This document shows, one piece after another, positions 47,514-56,398 of a DNA stretch of 64,000 nucleotides (the first letter of the stretch is position 1; each line of letters starts with the position of its first letter). The position numbers and the translations under genes were made by a program. The notes beneath the pieces were generated by a model. It saw only the letters and a list, made by a program, of their open reading frames with translations, had not been told where the DNA came from and made no database searches. Source of the DNA: Pseudocolwellia agarivorans (GTDB lineage: Bacteria; Pseudomonadota; Gammaproteobacteria; Enterobacterales; Alteromonadaceae); the NCBI RefSeq assembly GCF_002000085.1, contig NZ_MUZU01000010.1, forward strand, positions 124,001 through 188,000. The letters run 5' to 3'.

Positions 47514-47886
47514 TACAAATTCAACTCCCGTGAGTCAAGGTGTTAGCCAAATAACCACTCATGTATTAGATACTTCTCGAGGTTTACCTGCTAAAGGTCT
47601 TCCTATTACTTTGTTTCAACAGGATGAAGACTCTGTATGGCATTCATTAGCGAATGGAGTAACTAATGATGATGGGCGTATTGCAGGGCTATTAGATCCT
47701 GAACTCGTATTGCCTGCGGGTTTATATCGTATGCATTTTGATACTAAAACTTATTTTGATTCTATAGATGAAAAAGGCTTTTATCCGTATGTAGACATTG
47801 TATTTGAATTAGACGCAAGCGGTGATCATTATCACATTCCATTACTGCTCACAGCGTACGGCTATTCAACTTACCGAGGCAGTTAA
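47506..47886 (+). CDS. uraH: 5-hydroxyisourate hydrolase
   Basis: Transthyretin-like hydrolase of 126 aa acting on 5-hydroxyisourate, the product of urate oxidation. Signatures are ITTHVLDTSRGLPAKGLPI with H19 and the C-terminal YSTYRGS. AGGAAAG directly upstream selects ATG 47506 rather than the in-frame TTG at 47491. No signal peptide is present, so this is a cytoplasmic form. It acts before UraD, whose gene it overlaps. Confidence 0.94.
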   Translation: MTSTNSTPVSQGVSQITTHVLDTSRGLPAKGLPITLFQQDEDSVWHSLANGVTNDDGRIAGLLDPELVLPAGLYRMHFDTKTYFDSIDEKGFYPYVDIVFELDASGDHYHIPLLLTAYGYSTYRGS

Positions 47887-47889
47887 TCA

Positions 47890-48429
47890 ATGACCACCGA
47901 TGTAATTTTAGTAAAACCTAAACCGTTAACAAAACAAAGCTTTTTGCCTTTTGGTGATGTGATAGAAGTTGATGAGTCAAATCAGCATTTTACGATAAAC
48001 GATGGTTTTACAGAGCGTTATCATGATTTAGCTAACATTGATGTAGAAACCAATAACGGCAGAACACTCGTTAATATATTCAGAGCAACACCATTAGCTC
48101 AGCCTATTACAATCAATATGATGGAAAGGCATCCATTATCAAGCCAAGCTTTTATGCCATTAAGTCAACAACCTTATTTGGTTGTTGTTGCTCCTGCTGG
48201 CGATTTTAATATTGATGAATTACACGTGTTTTTGGCAACAGCTAATCAAGGTGTTAATTATCACAAAGGTACTTGGCATCATTACTGTTTGGCATTAAAC
48301 GAAGTGTCAGACTTTTTAGTTGTAGATCGTGGTGGTGTAGGAGATAACTGTGATGTTATTTCACTAGATCCATTAAAAAATGATGCCGTTAAGCATTCGT
48401 TAGTTATTTCTTTAGAAAAGAACAATTAA
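47890..48429 (+). CDS. allA: Ureidoglycolate lyase
   Basis: Cupin-like enzyme of 179 aa releasing urea and glyoxylate from ureidoglycolate, the final step of this pathway. Family marks are FLPFGDVIE near the N-terminus, ERHPLSSQAFMPL, FLATANQGVNYHKGTWHHYCLAL and FLVVDRGG. It is 3 bp downstream of uraH. It lacks any dehydrogenase feature, so this is the urea-forming route and not the oxamate route. Confidence 0.92.
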   Translation: MTTDVILVKPKPLTKQSFLPFGDVIEVDESNQHFTINDGFTERYHDLANIDVETNNGRTLVNIFRATPLAQPITINMMERHPLSSQAFMPLSQQPYLVVVAPAGDFNIDELHVFLATANQGVNYHKGTWHHYCLALNEVSDFLVVDRGGVGDNCDVISLDPLKNDAVKHSLVISLEKNN

Positions 48430-48438
48430 GGTAAAACC

Positions 48439-49728
48439 ATGTTAAAAGTTTATCGAGGTGAGTTATTACACTTCTTAGCCGATCCCTCTAAAGTTAAGTT
48501 AGAAGACAGCTACGAATATTTTCCAGACGCCTTACTCATCATTAAAAATGGCTTGGTTGATACCGTAGGACATGCTCATGATTTATTATCTACATTGCCT
48601 TTCGGTACTGAAATTATTCACTATACCGATGGTTTAATGATGCCGGGGTTTATTGATACTCATGTTCATTACCCACAAACAGAAATGATCGCCTCTTACG
48701 GTGAGCAGTTATTAGAGTGGCTTGAAAACTACACCTTTCCCGCTGAACGACAATTTAGTGATGAAGCGCATGGTAAAAAAGTTGCTGAGTTTTTTCTTTC
48801 TCAGATGCTTGATGCAGGAACAACTACTGCTTTAGTTTTTGGCACTGTACACAAAGCTTCTGTTGATGCCTTTTTTAGTATTGCAGAACAAAAAAACCTT
48901 CGTATGATTTGTGGCAAAGTCTTGATGGATCGTAATTGCCCTGATTATTTGTCTGATACCGCAGAGAGTGGTTACACTGATAGTAAAGCTTTAATTGAAA
49001 AATGGCATAACAGAGGTCGGCTTCAATACGCAATAACTCCACGGTTTGCACCTACGTGTTCAACAGAACAATTGAATGAAGCAGGGCGTTTACTTAACGA
49101 ATACCCTAGCGTTTATTTACATACACATTTGTCTGAAAATAAAAATGAAATTGAATGGGTAAAGTCATTATTCCCAGACAGTGAAAACTACCTAGACGTT
49201 TACGATAAAAGTAACTTACTCGGCAGGCGCAGCGTTTTTGCACACGGTGTACATTTACATGACGATGAATGTCAGCGTTTATCTGATACTGAATCAGCTA
49301 TCGCATTTTGTCCAAGCTCAAACTTATTTTTAGGTAGTGGTTTATTCAATTTAAAACAAGCTGAAGAATTTAACGTTAACGTGGGGTTAGGTTCAGACAT
49401 TGGCGCAGGTACAACTTTTTCTATGTTAAGCACCTTAAACGAAGGTTACAAAACGCAGCAATTACGTGGCGATAAACTTAGCCCGTATAAATCGTTTTAT
49501 CTCGCTACTTTAGGTGGTGCAATCGCATTAGATTTAGAAGGCACCATAGGTAACTTTGTAAAAGGTGCAGAAGCCGACTTTATTGTAATAGACACAAAAG
49601 CTACACCATTAATGGAAAGACGAATGCAGCATTGCAAAACACTAACAGAAGAATTGTTTATTTTAAGTATGTTAGGCGACGAACGTCACGTAATAGCAAC
49701 ACACATAATGGGTGAACGAGTATGTTAA
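48439..49728 (+). CDS. guaD: Guanine deaminase
   Basis: Zinc amidohydrolase of 429 aa converting guanine to xanthine, the substrate of XdhAB. The metal HxH is H75 and H77 in PGFIDTHVHYPQTEM. LEWLENYTFPAERQF is characteristic of bacterial guanine deaminases. HTHLSEN, FAHGVHLHDDE and GLGSDIGAGTTFSML complete the active site. It is part of the purine run, 9 bp after allA, and lets nucleic-acid-derived guanine enter the pathway. Confidence 0.93.
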   Translation: MLKVYRGELLHFLADPSKVKLEDSYEYFPDALLIIKNGLVDTVGHAHDLLSTLPFGTEIIHYTDGLMMPGFIDTHVHYPQTEMIASYGEQLLEWLENYTFPAERQFSDEAHGKKVAEFFLSQMLDAGTTTALVFGTVHKASVDAFFSIAEQKNLRMICGKVLMDRNCPDYLSDTAESGYTDSKALIEKWHNRGRLQYAITPRFAPTCSTEQLNEAGRLLNEYPSVYLHTHLSENKNEIEWVKSLFPDSENYLDVYDKSNLLGRRSVFAHGVHLHDDECQRLSDTESAIAFCPSSNLFLGSGLFNLKQAEEFNVNVGLGSDIGAGTTFSMLSTLNEGYKTQQLRGDKLSPYKSFYLATLGGAIALDLEGTIGNFVKGAEADFIVIDTKATPLMERRMQHCKTLTEELFILSMLGDERHVIATHIMGERVC

Positions 49729-49771
49729 TTTTTACACCACATGTTTTACTCTATTTAAGAGGAAATAGTTA

Positions 49772-50974
49772 ATGGATCCTTATATTACGGAATGGCTGAA
49801 TTTAATTATTCGTTTCGCCCATTTAATTACAGGGATAGCGTGGATAGGCGCATCTTTTTATTTTGTATGGTTAGATAATCACTTACAAAATCCACCTGAG
49901 TGGAAAAAAGAAAAAGGTATCTCTGGCGATTTATGGGCCATTCATGGCGGTGGCTTTTACGAAGTGGCTAAATACAAATTAGCACCAGAACAAATGCCAA
50001 CAACATTACATTGGTTTAAGTGGGAAGCCTACACTACATGGTTAACGGGATTTTTATTACTTTCATTAATGTTTTACGTAGGTGCTGATTCATACCTTAT
50101 TGATAAAAATGTGGCGGATATTAACCAAACCCAAGCAATATTATTAGGTTTAGGCTCTATCGTTATAGGCGTAGGTAGTTACGAAATATTAGTAAGAACC
50201 AAACTTAAAGATCATAGCTTAATACTTGGTGCTATTCTTATTGTTTTAGCCACCGCTTTATCTTATGGATTAACGCAAATATTTAGTGCTAGAGGCGCTT
50301 ACATGCATATGGGCGCGATTATCGGCACTATTATGGCGGGTAATGTGTTTTTCGGTATTATGCCTTCACAACGTGCTTTGGTTAAAGCGGTTGAAGAGGG
50401 TAGAAAACCTGACGCTAAATATGGGCTAAACGCCAAGTTACGTTCAACACATAATACATACGTTACGCTACCTATATTATTTATTATGATCTCTAATCAT
50501 TACCCTATGACCTACAACCATAGCGCTAATTGGTTAGTACTTATGGCTATTGTGTTAATTACAGCAGCAATAAGACAATACTTTGTATTAAGACATTTTG
50601 GTAAACAAAAACCAATGATTTTTGTGGGCGCTATCGTGGCTGTTATTGCCTTAGCTTACGCGATTGCACCTAAAAAAATGGAATTTACAGAAGAACAAAA
50701 AAGCACTCAAATATCAGATGCGACAATTACTCAAATAATTGAAAAACGTTGTTCTAGCTGTCATTCAGCATCACCGACAGATGATATTTTTAAAGTAGCA
50801 CAAGCTGGCGTCAGTTTAGATAACATTACAGCTATAAAACAGTGGTTGCCTCGTATTAAAGCGAGAGTGGTTGACAGTAAAGACATGCCGTTTATGAATA
50901 AAACTCAGATGACAGATGAAGAAAGACAGCAACTTGCTTTATGGATTGAGCAAAGCAAATTAATAACACAGTAG
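49772..50974 (+). CDS. puuD: Membrane-bound, cytochrome c-fused urate oxidase (PuuD type)
   Basis: Inner-membrane protein of 400 aa that oxidises urate to 5-hydroxyisourate and passes electrons to the respiratory chain instead of to oxygen with peroxide release. The first part has about eight helices with family marks FAHLITGIAWIGASFYFVWLD, IHGGGFYEVAKYKLAPE, LHWFKWEAYTTWLTGF and HNTYVTLPILFIMISNHYP. The C-terminal periplasmic domain is a cytochrome c with heme motif C327-SSC-H331 and a probable methionine ligand in DMPFMNKTQMT. AAGAGGAAA precedes the ATG. It supplies the step linking XdhAB to UraH. Confidence 0.92.
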   Translation: MDPYITEWLNLIIRFAHLITGIAWIGASFYFVWLDNHLQNPPEWKKEKGISGDLWAIHGGGFYEVAKYKLAPEQMPTTLHWFKWEAYTTWLTGFLLLSLMFYVGADSYLIDKNVADINQTQAILLGLGSIVIGVGSYEILVRTKLKDHSLILGAILIVLATALSYGLTQIFSARGAYMHMGAIIGTIMAGNVFFGIMPSQRALVKAVEEGRKPDAKYGLNAKLRSTHNTYVTLPILFIMISNHYPMTYNHSANWLVLMAIVLITAAIRQYFVLRHFGKQKPMIFVGAIVAVIALAYAIAPKKMEFTEEQKSTQISDATITQIIEKRCSSCHSASPTDDIFKVAQAGVSLDNITAIKQWLPRIKARVVDSKDMPFMNKTQMTDEERQQLALWIEQSKLITQ

Positions 50975-51117
50975 AAGTTGTAACGCGTTGGTTTTAATTA
51001 CATATATTAAATTTAAATCAACGCAATATGTGATATGGAATCGCTTATGTTGTATATTAAGTATTAGACAAAATAGTGAAGAATCTTAATATAAACGTAA
51101 AAATAAAGGGGAGTTAA

Positions 51118-51747
51118 GTGACAGATAAAAAAGCAGTTGATGGAAGCATAAGAAAAAAAAATAAAGCCATTATTTTAAATGCCGCTAAAAATGAATTTGT
51201 TGAACATGGTTTTCAAGGCGCATCTATTAAGCGTATTGCTGAAAGAGCAAATATTCCAAGAGCAAACATACATTACTATTTTGAAGACAAAACTGATATT
51301 TATAGCCAATTACTCGATAGTATTCTTGATATTTGGAACACTCATTACGACACCTTAAATGCTCAAGATGATCCTAAAACCGCGTTAACTGCTTATATTC
51401 GCTCTAAGGTTATGTATTCGAAAGAAGATCCCGATGCATCTAAAATATTTGCCAGCGAAATTATTCATGGCGCTCCGGTTTTAAACAGCTATCTTTCAGG
51501 TGTGTTCAAAACATGGGTTCAAGAAAAAGTAGAAGTTATTGAGTCGTGGATCACAAGTAAACAAATCGACCCGATAAACCCATATCATCTACTGTTTCTT
51601 ATTTGGGGAGCTACACAGCATTATGCTGATTTTAATGTGCAAGTTGCTGCTGCCATGGATAAAACTGAAATATCATCTCAAGATTTTGACGAGGTTGTTG
51701 ATTCATTAACTGCAATTATTTTAAAAGGCGTTGGTATAAGCGCTTAA
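51118..51747 (+). CDS. TetR-family regulator, RutR-like
   Basis: Repressor of 209 aa. The N-terminal helix-turn-helix is IKRIAERANIPRANIHYYFEDK. The C-terminal domain with FASEIIHGAP, LLFLIWGATQHYADFNVQV resembles the RutR/YcdC effector domain that binds uracil or related bases. The start is GTG with GGGGAG just upstream. It is in the same direction as the purine genes and last in the cluster, so it probably regulates purine catabolism. The effector, possibly a purine or allantoin intermediate, is inferred. Confidence 0.85.
   Translation: MTDKKAVDGSIRKKNKAIILNAAKNEFVEHGFQGASIKRIAERANIPRANIHYYFEDKTDIYSQLLDSILDIWNTHYDTLNAQDDPKTALTAYIRSKVMYSKEDPDASKIFASEIIHGAPVLNSYLSGVFKTWVQEKVEVIESWITSKQIDPINPYHLLFLIWGATQHYADFNVQVAAAMDKTEISSQDFDEVVDSLTAIILKGVGISA
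51737..51746. promoter_or_regulatory. Candidate LacI-type half-operator overlapping the tetR stop
   Basis: TAAGCGCTTA is a perfect 10-bp palindrome flanked by GGTA and a later TATACC, 128 bp upstream of the second lacI gene. It shares the AAGCGCTT core with the sites at 26036 and 26243 but not their GAG/CTC flanks. It overlaps coding sequence, so it may be chance. Confidence 0.3.
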
Positions 51748-51832
51748 TATACCTTTGATACACCAGATGTTTTTGCTAAAATTTGTTTTTAAATATAATG
51801 TTAGCGCGAGAAAATACGTTAGTGCATATTAA

Positions 51833-51840
51833 TAGCGCTA
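51833..51840. promoter_or_regulatory. Candidate autoregulatory site of the second lacI gene
   Basis: TAGCGCTA within AATAGCGCTAAA, 34 bp upstream of the lacI start. Related TTAGCG sequences occur at 51801 (TTAGCGCGAG) and, inverted, at 56191 (CTAACGCTAA) before the pgi gene. The recurrence suggests a common site for this regulator, though each match is short. Confidence 0.35.
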
Positions 51841-51873
51841 AACACATCGGTAAATATTAGGTAAATTATAAAA

Positions 51874-52908
51874 ATGGCAAAGCCTAAAAGAGCAAGGATC
51901 CAAGACGTCGCAGAAAGAGCAGGCGTATCAAACATGACAGTATCTAGAGTGCTTAATGAAGACTCTAAAGTCAGTGATGCTAAAAGAGCGTTAGTACTTG
52001 ATGCAGTTAAAGCTTTAAATTACCGACCTAATGTTTCAGCAAGACGATTAGCCAGTAATAAATCATTCTTTTTAGGTTTACTCTACCTTGATACGCGTAA
52101 TGCTTACGTGAGTAAATTTTTATTCCAAGCATTAAAAAGCAGTAGAGCAAAAGGTTATCACATAGTAGCTGATGGTATAGATGACAACGGTGAAACAGCG
52201 CTACATTCTATACAAGAACTTATTGATGTAACTCAAGTAGATGGCGTAATACTTTTACCCCCTGTGTGTGATATGCCAGAAGTGTTGAATTTACTACAAG
52301 CGTCTAAAGTTCCTTTTGTACGTATAGCGCCAGACAGTCAACTGACCTTGTCGCCCTATATTTGTATTGACGACTATCAAGCGGCTTTTAATATAACTGA
52401 ATTATTAATTAAAAAAGGCCATACAAAAATTGGTCATATTATTGGTAATGCACCTGAAGGGGTAAGTCGTTTACGTTATCAAGGCTATTTAGATGCGCTA
52501 AGATCAAATCAAATTAACGTACCACCAGAATATATTGAACAAGGTGATTTCAGTTACGACTCAGGCGTTATTGCTGCCAGAAAAATGCTGGCGTTAGAAG
52601 ATAAACCCACAGCAATATTTACCAGTAACGATGAAATGGCAGCTGCCGCAATTTCTGTTGCACATATTAATGGCATTGCCGTACCTGAAGAACTTTCTAT
52701 TGTAGGTTTTGATGATACGCCATTAGCAACAACAATTTCTCCTCACTTAACTACTATCAGACAACCTATCCAAGAAATGGCAGAACTTGCTATTACCATT
52801 TTAACGTCGGGTAAGTTTTCAGATTTATCTAAAGCGAATAGCCACGATTTTAGAAACGTTTTAGGTTTTGATGTGATTGAAAGAAACTCTGTTACACAAT
52901 TAAAATAG
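51874..52908 (+). CDS. LacI/GalR-family transcriptional regulator
   Basis: Repressor of 344 aa. The helix-turn-helix is RIQDVAERAGVSNMTVSRVL and the hinge YRPNVSARRLA. The effector domain has SFFLGLLYLDTRNAYVSKFLF, DDYQAAFNITELLIKKGHTK, IFTSNDEMAAAAISVAHINGI and LSIVGFDDTPLA. It is not the partner of the TetR cluster: it is followed by a repeat region and then by the convergent galM-pgi-tal genes, which it may regulate. The effector is unknown; a hexose or hexose phosphate is plausible. Confidence 0.92.
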   Translation: MAKPKRARIQDVAERAGVSNMTVSRVLNEDSKVSDAKRALVLDAVKALNYRPNVSARRLASNKSFFLGLLYLDTRNAYVSKFLFQALKSSRAKGYHIVADGIDDNGETALHSIQELIDVTQVDGVILLPPVCDMPEVLNLLQASKVPFVRIAPDSQLTLSPYICIDDYQAAFNITELLIKKGHTKIGHIIGNAPEGVSRLRYQGYLDALRSNQINVPPEYIEQGDFSYDSGVIAARKMLALEDKPTAIFTSNDEMAAAAISVAHINGIAVPEELSIVGFDDTPLATTISPHLTTIRQPIQEMAELAITILTSGKFSDLSKANSHDFRNVLGFDVIERNSVTQLK

Positions 52909-52950
52909 GGTGTTGATCTTTCAGGATTAAAATTTGTTCAATCTAGGGAG

Positions 52951-53241
52951 ATAACGTCTTTTAAAACACAAGATCAACCACAGAGTACACAGAGGGACTA
53001 CGTCCTACACCGAGAAAAGATTAGTAAAGAAAAGGGTTTTGACCTTCTCCGTGTTCTTCTCTGTGTGTGCGAAGCACAGCTCTGTGTCCTCGGTGGTAAA
53101 ATTTTTTTAGAAAACCTTGTCAGCTAATTACACGAATTCCCCTAATTAAAAGATCAACCACAGAGAGTACTAGGGGCTCCGTTCTTCACCGAGAAGACTT
53201 TTTCTTTTTTTAATCATTCGTGAAATTAGCGTAATTCGTTA
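52951..53241. repeat. Tandem repeat unit, copy 1 (291 bp)
   Basis: Starts ATAACGTCTTTTAAAACA and contains inverted motifs of the type AACCACAGAG ... CTCTGTG ... GGTGGTAA, then CTAATTACACGAATTCCCC and a second, shorter AACCACAGAGAG...CACCGAGAAG block. It is repeated directly at 53242. No coding frame is found. The CACAGAG/CTCTGTG dyads, pairing at several distances, could form long hairpins in RNA and may end transcripts from both convergent sides. Confidence 0.85.
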
Positions 53242-53526
53242 ATAACGTCTTTTAAAACAAAAGATTAACCACAGAGAACACAGAGGGACTAGGTTCTAAA
53301 CCAAGGAACGATTAATAAAGAAAAAAGGTTTTATTGTTTTGTTCTTCTCTGTGTGTGTGAAGCACAGCTCTGTGTCCTCGGTGGTAAAATTTTTTTAGAA
53401 AACCTTGTCAGCTAATTACACGAATTCCCCTAATTAAAAGATCAACCACAGAGAGCACGAGGGGCTACGTTCTTCACCGAGAAAAGATTAAGTAAATAAT
53501 TTCTCTGTGCTCTCAGTGGTAAAGTT
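53242..53526. repeat. Tandem repeat unit, copy 2
   Basis: Directly follows copy 1 in the same orientation, beginning again with ATAACGTCTTTTAAAACA. Long stretches are identical to copy 1, such as the segment from GCACAGCTCTGTGTCCTCGG through GAATTCCCCTAATTAAAAG. Differences sit mainly in the central part of the first half and in the last block. It runs up to the stop of the convergent galM gene at 53533. Confidence 0.85.
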
Positions 53527-53532
53527 TTTAAA

Positions 53533-54513
53533 CTAAGCTTTCACCAAGGCGTAAACAATTTTAAAGCTTAACGGTGTTTCAGGTCCGGTTAACTCAAAAG
53601 GGAAATGTGGTTTATTTGGGCTATCAGGAAAGAACTGAGGCTCTAAACATATGCCTTGAAATGAGTTGAAAGGCGCTTCTAAATAACGCCCCGTATACAC
53701 TTGAACACCCGGTAAATTAGATGAAACATGTAATGCTAATGTATTATCAGGGCTGGTTAAAACACCTTGTTTATTTAACACGTTTTCTGCGTGTGATTTA
53801 TATCCGTGATCATCAATAATAAAGTTATGATCTAAATCGTCTAAGCCTACACCTAAATTTAACGCTCGTGTTTCTCTAAAATCAAAGGCTGTTCCTTCAA
53901 CAGAAGCAATCTCACCTGTCGGTACATTTACCTCATCAGTAGGAGTGTAGTTCGATGCATTAACTTGCAATGAATGGGCTTGAGCCGATTGTTCAGCGCC
54001 CATTAAATTAAAGTATGGATGCGATGTTGGCCCAATAGCCGTTAGTTGCTCACTCGTCATTTTACCTGAGATAACTAAAGCACCATCATTGGTTAATTCA
54101 TAGTTAATTTCAGCACTAATAGGGCCAGGGTAGCCATTAAAACCATCATCTAAATAACACGTAAGTGTCAATACTTGATCACTTTTACTGCTTACTTGCC
54201 AAAATAATTCACCAAAAGCTTTAGAACCACCATGTAATTGGTTTTTACCTTCGTTAGCTGCAAGGTGATATTTTGTATCGTTTGCAGTAAAAGATGCACC
54301 GCCAATTCTATTGGCATAAGGCCCAACAATAGCACCTAAAAAAGCATTATCGTCGAGGTATTTTGTAGGATCAGAAAACCCAAGAACAATATTACGAGTT
54401 TCACCTTTTACAATGGTATTCCATTGGGTAATTCTAGCGCCATAATTACAAAGGGTTATTTCGTCACCTTGAGTATTTGATAACTTAAATGTTTCTACTG
54501 TATTTGTTGTCAT
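53533..54513 (-). CDS. galM: Aldose 1-epimerase (galactose mutarotase)
   Basis: Mutarotase of 326 aa converting beta- to alpha-galactose or glucose. Family marks include NRIGGASF, NQLHGGSKAFGELFW, the catalytic-histidine segment GPTSHPYFNL and the catalytic glutamate in GICLEPQFFPDSPN. There is no signal peptide, so it is cytoplasmic. It is 12 bp downstream of pgi on the same strand, so the two are probably co-transcribed. Together with the galactosidases elsewhere in the window it suits use of free galactose. Confidence 0.93.
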   Translation of the reverse strand: MTTNTVETFKLSNTQGDEITLCNYGARITQWNTIVKGETRNIVLGFSDPTKYLDDNAFLGAIVGPYANRIGGASFTANDTKYHLAANEGKNQLHGGSKAFGELFWQVSSKSDQVLTLTCYLDDGFNGYPGPISAEINYELTNDGALVISGKMTSEQLTAIGPTSHPYFNLMGAEQSAQAHSLQVNASNYTPTDEVNVPTGEIASVEGTAFDFRETRALNLGVGLDDLDHNFIIDDHGYKSHAENVLNKQGVLTSPDNTLALHVSSNLPGVQVYTGRYLEAPFNSFQGICLEPQFFPDSPNKPHFPFELTGPETPLSFKIVYALVKA

Positions 54514-54525
54514 GCGTTTTCTAAC

Positions 54526-56169
54526 CTATTCCTTAGATGATTTATAAAAATCTAATAAACCATGAGTAGAACTATCTAAATTATCACTTAATTTATCTGC
54601 CGATAATTCAGCTAATACTTTGTTAGCAAGTCCTTTACCTAATTCAACACCCCATTGGTCGAACGAACAAATTTGCAATAAAATACCTTGTACAAATATT
54701 TTGTGTTCGTATAACGCAATTAAACTTCCTAGCGTTTTTGGTGTTAATTTTTGCATTAATATAGTGTTAGAAGGGCGGTTACCCTTATGTACTTTATGCG
54801 GGGCTACTTTGTCAATTTCTTCTGCCGACATGCCTTTAGCTGTTAATTCTTCACGTACTTGCTCTTCAGTAACACCTTGCATTAAAGCTTGAGTTTGAGC
54901 AAAAAAGTTAGACATTAAAATATCGTGATGATTGTTTACTGGGATCAAGCTTTCTACAGAGCCAATAAAATCAGCAGGAACAATTGTATTACCTTGATGT
55001 AAATATTGATAAAAAGCATGTTGTCCGTTTATGCCTATTTCGCCCCAAATTGCTGGTACAGTCGTATAAGTGATTTCTTCGCCTTCCCAAGAAACTGATT
55101 TACCGTTACTTTCCATTTCGGCCTGTTGTAAATAAGCAGGTAAGCGATGTAATGATTGGTCGTAAGGTAGAATAACCTGAGATTGCGAGCCTAAGAATGT
55201 AGTATTCCATACACTTAACATAGCCATAATAACAGGTGCATTTTTTTCTAAAGGCGTATTACAAAAGTGAGCATCAATTTCGTATGCGCCTTCAAGTAAT
55301 TCAACAAAATTATCAAAGCCTAAATCAATAGCAATCGGTAAGCCTATAGTCGACCATAAAGAAAAACGGCCGCCAACCCAATCCCACATATCAAATATGT
55401 TTTCTTCGTTAATACCAAAGGCTGTTGCTTTTTCTTTGTTTGAAGATACCGCAACAAAATGTTGTGCAATCACGTTTTTGTCAAATGCAGCAGCAACTAA
55501 CCATTCCATTGCGGTTGTCGCATTTGTCATGGTTTCAGAGGTGGTAAATGTTTTACTTGAAACAATAAATAGCGTTGTTTCTGGATTTAGAGGGCGTAAT
55601 ACATTGGCAATTTGAGTACCGTCTACGTTTGACACGTAATGCATCTGAATATCTTTAGAGCCGTATTCAGTTAAAGCCTCAGTTACCATTTCAGGACCAA
55701 GATTAGAACCACCCACACCAATGCTTACAACGTCAGTAATGCATTCGCCTGAATAGCCTAGCCATTCGCCATAACGCACTTTATCGCTAAAAGCTTTAAC
55801 GTGATTCAACGCTTTTTGAACATCTTCGTTTACATTTTTACCATCTACTAATATAGGTGTATTGCAGCGGTTACGTAATGCGGTATGTAAAACTGCTCTG
55901 CTTTCAGTTTTGTTAATACGTTCACCAGAAAACATTTTATTGCGCCATTCTTCAATATCACATGCCTTAACTAAATCTAGAAGTAGGCTAAACGTTTCAT
56001 CAGACATTAAATTTTTAGAGTAATCAAATAAAAACGCTGGTGTTTTTATTGAATACTTAGAGAAACGTTCACTATCGTTAGCAAATAAATCAACCATATG
56101 TTGTTGTTTCATTTCTTCTGCGTGCGAGATGAGTTTTTGCCAGCTTGGGAGTGATGTTCTTGAAGTCAT
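54526..56169 (-). CDS. pgi: Glucose-6-phosphate isomerase
   Basis: Glycolytic isomerase of 547 aa, the usual bacterial length, interconverting glucose-6-phosphate and fructose-6-phosphate. Signatures are SIGVGGSNLGPEMV (sugar-phosphate binding), FDMWDWVGGRFSLWS, the catalytic segment GEIGINGQHAFYQ and, near the end, IFVQGILLQICSFDQWGVELGK with the conserved lysine. It lies between transaldolase and galM, all leftward. A TTAGCG-type site inverted at 56191-56200 lies 22 bp upstream. Confidence 0.95.
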   Translation of the reverse strand: MTSRTSLPSWQKLISHAEEMKQQHMVDLFANDSERFSKYSIKTPAFLFDYSKNLMSDETFSLLLDLVKACDIEEWRNKMFSGERINKTESRAVLHTALRNRCNTPILVDGKNVNEDVQKALNHVKAFSDKVRYGEWLGYSGECITDVVSIGVGGSNLGPEMVTEALTEYGSKDIQMHYVSNVDGTQIANVLRPLNPETTLFIVSSKTFTTSETMTNATTAMEWLVAAAFDKNVIAQHFVAVSSNKEKATAFGINEENIFDMWDWVGGRFSLWSTIGLPIAIDLGFDNFVELLEGAYEIDAHFCNTPLEKNAPVIMAMLSVWNTTFLGSQSQVILPYDQSLHRLPAYLQQAEMESNGKSVSWEGEEITYTTVPAIWGEIGINGQHAFYQYLHQGNTIVPADFIGSVESLIPVNNHHDILMSNFFAQTQALMQGVTEEQVREELTAKGMSAEEIDKVAPHKVHKGNRPSNTILMQKLTPKTLGSLIALYEHKIFVQGILLQICSFDQWGVELGKGLANKVLAELSADKLSDNLDSSTHGLLDFYKSSKE

Positions 56170-56349
56170 ATTGAGTTCCTGTTATTGCAACTAACGCTAA
56201 TAAATATCAATAATTAAAGAATTAACACATGAATATTAAGTGTGTATTGCAATCATTGAAATAAAATTAGGGAAGTAAGCCTATTAAACGTGTTTACAGT
56301 GATAATATTTATTTTGTTTATGTTTTAAAGTAGATAGGTATTTAAAGCA

Positions 56350-56388
56350 TAAACAAAATAAAACCTATTACGCAAAACGTAATAGGTT
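56350..56388 (-). terminator. Rho-independent terminator after the transaldolase gene
   Basis: AACCTATTACG (56362-56372) pairs with CGTAATAGGTT (56378-56388), an 11-bp stem with a 5-nt loop, followed on the minus strand by TTTATTTTGTTTATG. It separates tal from pgi. Confidence 0.8.
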
Positions 56389-56398
56389 AGATGTGTAG

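Noticed and set aside
52951-53526. CRISPR array
   Set aside because: Only two units of about 290 bp, no short regular spacers and no cas genes; it is a tandem duplication.
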